This document shows, in pieces, positions 15,082 through 24,200 of a stretch of 32,791 nucleotides of DNA. The stretch covers positions 1 through 32,791 of the forward strand of contig DLKQ01000008.1 of the NCBI GenBank assembly GCA_002477805.1, in the 5' to 3' direction. The stretch comes from Christensenella sp. UBA7584. GTDB taxonomy: Bacteria; Bacillota; Clostridia; Christensenellales; UBA1242. The notes beneath the pieces were generated by a model. That model ran no database searches, was not told the DNA's origin, and saw nothing but the letters and a program-made list of their open reading frames with translations. The translations under genes were made by a program, and so were the position numbers. Numbering within the stretch: the stretch's first letter is position 1; every line of letters starts with the position of its first letter.

Positions 15082-15951
15082 ATGATTTTTAAAGGAAACT
15101 GTACAGCGCTTGTTACACCACTAAATAAAAATGGTACAAAAATAAACTTTAAAGTACTTGAAGAACTAATAGAAATGCAAATAAATTCATCAAGTTCGGC
15201 AATTTTAGTTCTCGGAACTACAGGTGAAAGCGCAACACTTTCGCAAAAAGAAAAAATAGAAGTAGTAAAATTTGCCAAATCTTGCATAAAAAATCAGTTA
15301 CCACTTATTGTCGGAGCTGGTAGCAATAATACAAAGCAGGCAATTGAAAATAGCAAACTTTTCGAGGAGCTTGGTGCCGATGCACTTTTGCACGTAACAC
15401 CTTACTACAACAAAACAACGCAGAGCGGACTTGTGTCACACTTCGAAAAATTAGCAGATAGTACCAAAATACCAACAATTCTGTACAATGTACCATCGCG
15501 AACTGGCGTAAACATTTTGCCCGAAACAGTAAAACACCTTTCACATCACCCAAAAATTGTAGGAATCAAAGAAGCAAGCGGAAATATGGCACAAATTTCA
15601 GAAATACTACAGTTTTGTGATAAAAATTTTGCACTTTACAGCGGAGATGATAACTTAACACTACCTATTTTATCTCTTGGAGGTCAAGGAGTTATCAGCG
15701 TGTTTGGAAATATTGCCCCACATATTATGCAAACACTATGCACTGAATTTTTTGATGGAAATTTGTTTTCAGCTTGCCAAATTCAGCATAAAATTAGTCC
15801 AATTGTCAAAGCACTTTTTTGTGAAGTAAACCCAATCCCAGTAAAAACCGCACTCAATCTGTTAGGAATTAATGTTGGGCCTTGCCGATTACCACTTGCT
15901 AAAATGTCAGCAAAAAATAGAAATAAATTAAGAAAACTTTTAGGTCTTTAA
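15082..15951 (+). CDS. dapA: 4-hydroxy-tetrahydrodipicolinate synthase
   Basis: Condenses pyruvate with aspartate semialdehyde. The 289-residue TIM-barrel enzyme has the GTTGE loop at 45-49, Tyr135 in LYNVPSRTG and the Schiff-base Lys163 in GIKEASG, so it should be active. Strong AAGGAG site. Lying last in the dpaA-dpaB-dapA unit, with no dapB nearby, it probably supplies the substrate of dipicolinate synthase during sporulation; it may also feed lysine and peptidoglycan synthesis. Followed by a terminator shared with the opposing acetyltransferase gene. Confidence 0.96.
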   Translation: MIFKGNCTALVTPLNKNGTKINFKVLEELIEMQINSSSSAILVLGTTGESATLSQKEKIEVVKFAKSCIKNQLPLIVGAGSNNTKQAIENSKLFEELGADALLHVTPYYNKTTQSGLVSHFEKLADSTKIPTILYNVPSRTGVNILPETVKHLSHHPKIVGIKEASGNMAQISEILQFCDKNFALYSGDDNLTLPILSLGGQGVISVFGNIAPHIMQTLCTEFFDGNLFSACQIQHKISPIVKALFCEVNPIPVKTALNLLGINVGPCRLPLAKMSAKNRNKLRKLLGL

Positions 15952-15954
15952 ACT

Positions 15955-15998
15955 AAAAAGAGCAACTTTAGAGAAAATTACTAACTTGGCTCTTTTTT
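15955..15998. terminator. Bidirectional terminator dapA / GNAT
   Basis: AAAAAGAGC (15955-15963) pairs with GCTCTTTTT (15989-15997) around a ~25-base loop, with T runs on both strands. It includes the end of the GNAT reading frame. Confidence 0.75.
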
Positions 15999-16405
15999 AT
16001 TTTACTCTTTTCAAGTTTTAATTGTTTGAAAATTTCAATATCACAATTATCGTATTTCTCAATATAATAATTATGACTAATATAAAAATCGTGTGCAAAT
16101 TTTGCTCCCGCGCCTTTTGGGTAAAACCTCCCTTCTACTACTTTTATCCCCTTAGATTTTAATTCATCTTCAAAAAGTATTATCATATTATGTCCTATCC
16201 CCTGCCTTAGATACGACTCATCTTCAATTCCAATATAATAAAGCCACGCGGAAGATTTTTCTTCATTAATTTTATAATTTAGCATTGCTATTTCAGTGTT
16301 ATTTTTATCAAAAGCCTTGATACTTTCGTAGCAAAACTTGTTATCAACCGAAATAATTTCCTTTTTTATAGAATATTCCCTTTTATCTTTTGTGAAAAAA
16401 GTCAT
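15968..16405 (-). CDS. GNAT-family N-acetyltransferase
   Basis: A 145-residue protein with the GNAT fold. The acetyl-CoA-binding motif A is YLRQGIGHNMI at about 65-75 (the RQGIG of Q/RxxGxG/A), followed by a helix and the KVVEGRFYPKGAGAKFAHDFYISHNY segment typical of motif B. The substrate cannot be predicted. A run of G before the ATG acts as the ribosome site. It is a single-gene unit with its own promoter; nothing links it functionally to its neighbours. Confidence 0.8.
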   Translation of the reverse strand: MTFFTKDKREYSIKKEIISVDNKFCYESIKAFDKNNTEIAMLNYKINEEKSSAWLYYIGIEDESYLRQGIGHNMIILFEDELKSKGIKVVEGRFYPKGAGAKFAHDFYISHNYYIEKYDNCDIEIFKQLKLEKSKIKKSQVSNFL

Positions 16406-16431
16406 ATTTTCCCCCCAAATTGTTTTATACT

Positions 16432-16461
16432 ATTATAAACACACATTCCAAAAAAAGTCAA
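16432..16461 (-). promoter_or_regulatory. Sigma-A promoter of the GNAT gene
   Basis: On the minus strand: TTGACT (16461-16456), 18-base spacer, TATAAT (16437-16432), about 27 bases before the start codon. Confidence 0.7.
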
Positions 16462-16512
16462 ATTTTAACATTCAAAGTAGTTTTAAATTTTCCATTTTTT
16501 TCTACAAAATTC

Positions 16513-16541
16513 TTGCTTTTAATAATTGAATATGATATTAT
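16513..16541 (+). promoter_or_regulatory. Probable sigma-A promoter of the surface-protein pair
   Basis: TTGCTT (16513-16518), 17-base spacer, TATTAT (16536-16541) with an extended TG (TGATATTAT). It lies about 32 bases before the TTG start of the first gene. Confidence 0.6.
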
Positions 16542-16573
16542 ATAAATATATGAAATATATTTAGGAGTTTATT

Positions 16574-18190
16574 TTGACTACAAAAAGAATTGATGTAGCC
16601 AACGAGATATACAAAAATTATAATTACCTAGAAAACATTGACTTTATAAAAAATCAAGTTGGAAATAGAAAAACAGTTTTAGACACAAGTTGCCGTAGTG
16701 GCACCTTTTTAAACCTTTTAAAAGAGCAAGGATTTGAAGTGACAGGGCTTGTTTCAAGTAGAAAAATGAAAAAAAGAATTGAAGCCGAAACTGAATGTCC
16801 ACTTAAAAAGAAAACTCTTCTTAATATGAAAAAATTGGGAAGGTTTGATGTAATTCTATCTTTATTTTCTGCCTGCAACAAACTAAAAAACTATATACAG
16901 CTAGACACCGCCCTTAATAAAATGACAAAGTGTTTAAGTGATGATGGAGTAATCATTATTGATTTAATAAAAAAGGTAAAAAGCACAAAAGCTGAAACTT
17001 GTCCATATTTAAATTCAAGTAAAGTCAAGATAAAGAAAAGAAAGGGCGAAATCAATGTTTTAAACACTTACAAACTTGACAATAAAACTTTCAAGTTTAA
17101 ATCTCACTACAAACTCTTTGAAATAGAACGCGTTTCAAACATCGCCAAAAAAAATGGATTAAAAATTGTTGATATCTATCGTGATTATGAAGTAAAAATC
17201 CCAGATGTTTATGGTGATAATGTTCAAATTGTGCTCGCGAAAAACACTGATGAAACGAAAAAAGAAAAAAAGAAGAGAAAAAAACAATTTGTAACCAAAA
17301 AAGGTAAAATTAAAGTTTTCCACCGAAATGTGTATCTATCAGTTATGATTTGTATGGCTGTTTTTGGAATTTTTTGCGGTACTGTTGTTGGAGATTACTA
17401 TAATAGCAACCTCGCAAATATGGCTGATTTTGCTTGCTATAGCGATGAAGATGTGGCTAGTGCAAAAGGTGACCCTTCTAAAATAGACCGTTCAAAACTA
17501 CCGGACAAACTCGACCCCGTGAGCGCATTTATGGCAAGCGAATACAATATGTTTTCAGTTGACTTCTCTGAAATAGAAAGTGGAAGTCTAAAACCAGGAA
17601 GTTTTTCACAGCAACTCATTCGCGGAAGCATTACTTCAAAAAATGGAGTTAGAACTAGAATTTCTGCCAGTGAAGGAATGATGTCAACAGCTTCAAAACA
17701 AGTTTATGAAAATAATATTATAAACGTGGTTATGGGTTCACCAACAAGCCTTTCACAACCTGAATACACCATAAACTACAATGAAAAAACTAGACAATCA
17801 CTTTCGGAAGAGGAATTTCACGAAAAATGGGGAGTTACTCCAAGTTGGTTTGTTCCATATGTTGTATGCGACAAAACAGTAAAGAGTAGTTCAGCTTGGC
17901 AAAATGAAGGTCAACTTTATACAGCAACACTAACAATGAAAACTCGAACGAACACTCCAGGTAGTGCAAAAACAACTTGCAATTTAATGGCATATACCTA
18001 TTATGTTAAACAGATGTTTGAAATGAGTGGAGTTTCGGTTGCAGATTTTGAATCTTGTGAAATTACATTTACTATTGATAGTAATTACAAGTTCCAAAAA
18101 ATTGTGGTAAAAGAAAAATATAAAGTCAGTTATGGTTTTATTGTACTTTGTGATGCTAATTTGACACAAGATTTTAGTTATGAAATTTAA
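16574..18190 (+). CDS. Methyltransferase-like domain fused through one membrane helix to an exported domain
   Basis: A 538-residue protein starting with TTG six bases after AGGAG. Residues 30-225 follow a class I SAM-methyltransferase plan: motif I VLDTSCRSGTF (35-45), FDVILSLFSACN (91-102), CLSDDGVIIID (120-130). In motif I, two of the three usual glycines are replaced (Ser39, Arg41), so SAM binding may be weak or lost. Residues 229-250 are strongly basic, then 253-273 form one membrane helix, so the methyltransferase part should face the cytoplasm and residues ~275-538 the outside. The exported part ends in beta-strand-rich sequence resembling LolA/LppX-like folds. The next gene (14 bases on) has a giant exported product. 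I know of no named family with this arrangement. Confidence 0.7.
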   Translation: MTTKRIDVANEIYKNYNYLENIDFIKNQVGNRKTVLDTSCRSGTFLNLLKEQGFEVTGLVSSRKMKKRIEAETECPLKKKTLLNMKKLGRFDVILSLFSACNKLKNYIQLDTALNKMTKCLSDDGVIIIDLIKKVKSTKAETCPYLNSSKVKIKKRKGEINVLNTYKLDNKTFKFKSHYKLFEIERVSNIAKKNGLKIVDIYRDYEVKIPDVYGDNVQIVLAKNTDETKKEKKKRKKQFVTKKGKIKVFHRNVYLSVMICMAVFGIFCGTVVGDYYNSNLANMADFACYSDEDVASAKGDPSKIDRSKLPDKLDPVSAFMASEYNMFSVDFSEIESGSLKPGSFSQQLIRGSITSKNGVRTRISASEGMMSTASKQVYENNIINVVMGSPTSLSQPEYTINYNEKTRQSLSEEEFHEKWGVTPSWFVPYVVCDKTVKSSSAWQNEGQLYTATLTMKTRTNTPGSAKTTCNLMAYTYYVKQMFEMSGVSVADFESCEITFTIDSNYKFQKIVVKEKYKVSYGFIVLCDANLTQDFSYEI

Positions 18191-18204
18191 GGAGAGCAAA
18201 CACT

Positions 18205-21200
18205 ATGGCAATGAGAAAAGTATGGTGGCAATACTTATGTATGTTTTTACTTGCATTAGTCGGGAGTGCTAGTTTTACTATACTTACATATGTAAAGCCA
18301 GACCAAACTGATGCAATTCAAGAAATATTAAATGTTTTAATGAAACCTCGTGATGCAGAGGCTTCATTCTCTCTTAATTTTTCAGATGACTATACATTAG
18401 TTGAAGCAAATGGAAAACTTGTTATGCAAACAGCAAAACAAGGCTCAGATGAACAAACAGATGAAGAAGGTGAAGATGCTGAAGTAATAGTAAAAAGTTC
18501 AAGTCCTTTTGCGTTTACTGCACAAGTTGATTTTTATGTAACAGAAATTAGTACCAATGAAAAAGAAAATCTCAAACTTGATGTCACCTATTCAGATGGT
18601 ACAGCTTATGTAACATTAAACAGTACAAATTTTAAGTTTGAAGTTGGAAATACACTTAATGGACTTTTGGATATTGCAGGACTACTTAGTCCAATAATAT
18701 CTCAAATAAATTTACCTTTTGATACAAGCAAATTTTCAGTTGACAATCTAACAGGACTACTTTCAGCTACTCCAGAAAAAACAGAAAACGGGTTCATTGT
18801 AACACTACCTCTTCACGATTTACTTCCAGAACTTGGCGATGCCGTAATTGAAGCAAACAAAAACTACGAACCTACAAAAATTTATATAAAGCAAAAAGAT
18901 GAATATTTTACTTCAAAAAAGCTTTTTAACCTAAGTTTTGAAGCAGTTACTAATTTTTCAGAAAAACAAAATTCGTCTATTGAAATAACAGATGAGCAAC
19001 TTGGATATAGTGACCTTTCCAAAACAATGAAACTATTAAACCTCGTTGCAAGCAAAACTGCCGATGAAAGTGTTTATGCTACTATAAACTTTAGTAAAGA
19101 CAAACTTAATATTGACGCAACCACAATGCTTTCTTTCAGTCCTTTAAGATCGCAGATTAATGCCCACATTTTTGGAGAAGACATTATGCTTGCTTTTGAT
19201 GGAGACAATGTCTACCTAAACACCTTGGGTATAAAAATCAAAACAAATCTTTCTGAAATTTCAGACCTTTTAAAATTAGAAAGTGTTTCATCAAAATTAC
19301 AAACAATAAAATTGCAACAAATTTTAAAAACTATTTCTAGTTTTGATATTTTGTCTATCTCAATGGATAAAAACATTCAAATTACAGACATCTTGGAAGA
19401 AACTGACGGAGAATTAGCAAAAGTCGGCGAATTAATCTCACTTAGCCTTGGAAATTCACGAATTTTATTTACATCAAATAGTGAAAACTCACTTAAAAAA
19501 ATTGAGATGTTTGAAAATGAGGCAACAATACTTGACATCTTATTTGAAGAAAAAGAATGTAATTTTGATAATGTTTTTGAAAACGAAACCGAAAAAGCTA
19601 CCTACGCTAATTTAAACACCATTTTAGATAAAGTTGAAAAGGTAAAAAATATTACTAGCAGTAAAAAACTAAGTTCAACAATTGGTATTAACTTTAATAA
19701 TAAAACATATCTAATTAATGCAGACATAGACTTTAATGACGGTCTAAAAGCAAAACTTGAAACAACAATTTTTGGTAAAACACTCCAAGTTGTTATTTTG
19801 GACAACAAAGCCTTTGTTACTTTCGATAACCTAAAAGTGCAAACCTCATTAGAGGATATAAAAGAACTTGCAAACCTAATTTTACCAAATCTCCCTACCG
19901 AGCTTACCGAAAAATTTGATTTGCAACAAATTGAATCACTACTAGAAAAGTTTGAAAACTTTGATATAAAAGAATTATTCTCTCAAGTTGATTTATCTAG
20001 CTTTAACCTAAACGATTATCTTGCAGAAATTACTTTAGATAGCGAAAAACTTGGAATAAAACTTTTTGATGATAACTTTATTTACATCAACTTTGCAAAC
20101 GAAAATGAACTAAAGCTAACAGGAAAGTATAGCAACATTTCAATTGATTTGTCTTTAAAAGGAGCAAATCCTAGCCAGAAAATTGAAATTGAAGATGAAA
20201 CTAGTTTTAGCAACTTACTAGACTTAACTCCAGTTTTAAACTTTGCAAAAGAGCTTTGCTCTTCCAAAAAACTTGCAGGAACAATCAGTCTTTACTGCCA
20301 GCAGAAAAATTACCAAGTTAACTTCAAAGTTGGTATGTTTGGAAGCACATTAGACTTTGATAACCTCTATGCAGAGCTAGAAACAACCATTCTTGGCAAA
20401 GATGTTCAAGTGATTATAGAAAATGGTAACATCTTTGTATCTTTCGACCAATTAAAACTACAACTCGCGACAAATAGCATTGAAAACCTACTTTCACAAC
20501 TTCCTCAAAATGAAAATAGCGAAATACTAAGCACTATCCAAAATATTCTAAAATCAATTAACTTGCTAAACTGGAATAACAATGGTCTAAACATTGATAC
20601 AACTGATGCTAACTTAGTATTTGTTTTTGAAAATGATACTATTGGTTCTATTTCATTTAGTCTCAATGGACTAAATATTGTTTTAGATGAAATGAGTTTT
20701 GATTTTGAAAAAGTAAACACTGCAGACAGCGAATTCTTAGAGAAATTCACAGTAATTATGCCAAATGAGCTTATTGAAAACATTAATTCATTTGTTCAAA
20801 GCAAAAAATATTCTGTTCAGTTCGATGTACTTGTTCAAAATACCGCCTTGAGAGGAAATATTAGTGTGGACTGCTCTGGCAAAGAACTTAAAGCATATAT
20901 TAGAGCCTCACTATATGATACACCACTACAAATTTGGCTATCAGGAACACAAGTGTTTGCAAGTTTTGATAAGTACAACATAAAATTAAATCTTGAAGAT
21001 ATAGAAAGCGTACTTGATATTGTTTCAAAATTCACCTCTATTGATAAGGCAGAAATTCTTAAATTAACAAGCACATTCCTACCTTATCTAAAAGACCTAA
21101 GTCTTGTTCAGACGAATCTAGTTACAGATTTAAAAAATATTTTTGGCACAAACACAAACTTTGATGATATTGATTTAACTCAACCTGCAAACTTTACTCT

Positions 21201-24200
21201 ACAAAGCAAAAACACAAAAGAAGGATTCGAAATTTTAGCAGGATTTGAAGATATTAAACTTAGCATTTCATTTGCAGACAATATGATTTCACAAATAAAT
21301 ATTACAAAATCTTCTACCCTAAGTGCAATTTTAGATATTCAAAACTTTGAAAATGAAATTATAGTGCCAACATTTGAAAATCAAATAGACTTAGACAACC
21401 TAATCAAATTTTATAACTGTATTGATGTGTTCTCAGAAAACAAAGTTATTACAGGAAACGGAACTATCAGCTTTAATTTCCTAAAAGAAATGCACGACAT
21501 TGATGTTGATTTTGCTGTTTGTATTAGCACCAGTGGCCTTAAACTTGGTATTGAGGGATACCTCAGCACCAAATTTAAAGGACTTGGAATAAATATAATT
21601 CTAAAAAATAACACAATTTTCATCAACGTTGCGGGAATGAAATTTTATATTCCTCTTGAAAGCGAAACAGAAAATACCATTCAAAACTTGCTATCATATA
21701 TCTCAAGCAAGTTAAACGCAGATACCGACACCGAAGCTCAAAATTTGATTTCACAAATTACAAGCCTACTCAGCAAAACCAAAATTGATATTCAAGACAT
21801 ACTTTTAAATCAACTAAAAAATGTATCGCTTTCTGAAAACAATCTTAGTGTAGCAATTTCTGACACAAAATTTAGCATAAACTTTGACAGCACACAAAAT
21901 ATTATTACTAATATTAATGTAATAAAATACAAAACCAACTTAGCAGAAACTTTGGTTCAAGCGAATTTTAATACATCATATTCTAGCACTTCGCTTGAAG
22001 GTACATTGCAAGATGAAACACTTTCAGAGGCACAAAAAGCAGTAAAAGAAAGTTATAACAGTCTAAATTCATTCAAGCATTACAGCGAAATTACTAATGC
22101 TGTAGATAGAATTCTAGACCTTGCTAATAGCAAAAAGTACAACTTGAGTGCTTCGTTTGGAATTTCTGGACAAACAAACCTTTCAGCTACAGCAAGTGGC
22201 GAAATTGACCTTTCTAAATCCAGCGTTTCAGATGACAAAGTTATTACAAATTCATTAGCAAATCTTAGTGCAAAGATTTCAGTTGGCGGACAAGACCACG
22301 ACTTTAACATAAATATACAAGACGGAATGATATTTGTAAAATACAAGCAAATGTTTGCAAAACTTGGCGAGACTAGTTTGAAAGAACTTCTCATTTTAGG
22401 TGTTCAACTTGTTGGAATAGACCCAAGAGAAATTGGAATTTTTGGTGAAATTAATGATGATTTAATTCTTGACCTAAACAACATCAAACAAACAGTAAAT
22501 ATTGAAGTGGATATGGAAAACCCACTTAATATGCTTGAAAAAATTGAATCCTTCTCTTTCGAAAACGAACTTTTAGTTATAACACTCAAATCACAAACTA
22601 AAATTACTATTAACCTAGGTTCAAATGAAAAAATTGGCGTAGAAATACAAACAAATAACGCGGAAAACACTTTGTCGGCGACTATCGAACTTTCTACATT
22701 ATCAAAAGAAGTTTCGAAATTAACAGATACATCAAACTACAAAATGGACTTTTCATCTTGCACCCAACTTGTAAAAGCAATTGTAAATACAACTGACTCT
22801 AACGACTACTACGTGAAAGGAACTGTTAATGTTGCAGTTTCACTTGGAAGTTGGGATGTAAAGACCATACCAATTACATTTGACACAAAAATTAAAAAAG
22901 TAGACACAACTACTAATGGAAAAACTGAGAGCAAAATTTATGGAAAAATTAGTTTAACAGAAATTCCTGTTATATCAATCCTTGGAATTAAAGGTCTAAT
23001 TAATGATGATGTCTCAGGCTCTGATGTACGAGACCTAAACATTTATATTGCAGATGATAAAATTTACTTGCACCGCATTGACTACAAAGAAGCAGTGTTT
23101 ACAGGCAAGAGAAGCGTAAACTATGAATCAACCGTAAAACTTGAATTTTCACAACTTTTTGCCGACCCAATATACTACTTCTTAGACTTTGGACTTGGCT
23201 TTGCTGATACGATAATTGATGAGATACGAAGCAGTCAATTTGTTAATGAAAAAATGGATTATAGTAAAATTCTAACTGATTATTCTAACACTAGTAGTAG
23301 TCATTATCAAATTGGTATAAACTTAAAAGAAATCACCGGAAACAGTAATATGGGAGAACAAAACACAATCACATTCACTACAACTCAGGCAGATGTTCAA
23401 AAGGGTGACAAAGTAATTACAAAAGACTATTTGTCACAATTCTTCTTTGAAATTATAATGCCACTAACTAGTATATTAAAGATTACTCTTTCAACAAACG
23501 ATTTCACTCTTATGACTAGAGCAGACGAAGCAAGTCTATCAGACCAAGACAAAGTTTTAGATGAGTCAGGCAAAATTAAACAAAAATATGTAGATGAAAT
23601 TACTAATTTTACTAGTAGTTACAAATACCCAAATAACACAGCTGTGGAATACGACAAAACAAATAATGACAACTGGAAAGTAATTAATAGTGCAAACTTT
23701 ACTCTAACTCTTGCAAGCGGAAATGGAAATTCAGTGGTGCAAACACAGGCAAATGGAGAAAAAATCATACTTGACGCACCAGTAAAAGAAGATAGCGAAA
23801 CCCCTACTTCTCGAATCAGTTACACTTTTGCTGGCTGGTACACTTCTCCAGATTTTAGTGGTAAGCCGATAACAGAGTTCGTTATGTCTCGTGCTAATAC
23901 AACTCTCTATGCAAAATGGATTGAAACCGAAACAAAGTATTTCACTATCTCATTTAACACTAATGGCGGAGAAATTATTTCAGGCCAAAAAGAGTTGGTA
24001 GGAACAAGTTTGAACTTACCTATTCCTACAAAGGCAACCTTTGATGACAAAAACACTCAAAAAATTGAATATAGCTTTGAAGGCTGGTATTTAGACCAAG
24101 CTTGCACTGAAAGGTTTACTCAAACTACAATGTCTTGTGAAAATATCACCCTTTTTGCAAAGTGGAACGAGCAAGTGTCATACTACTACTCACTCACTTT

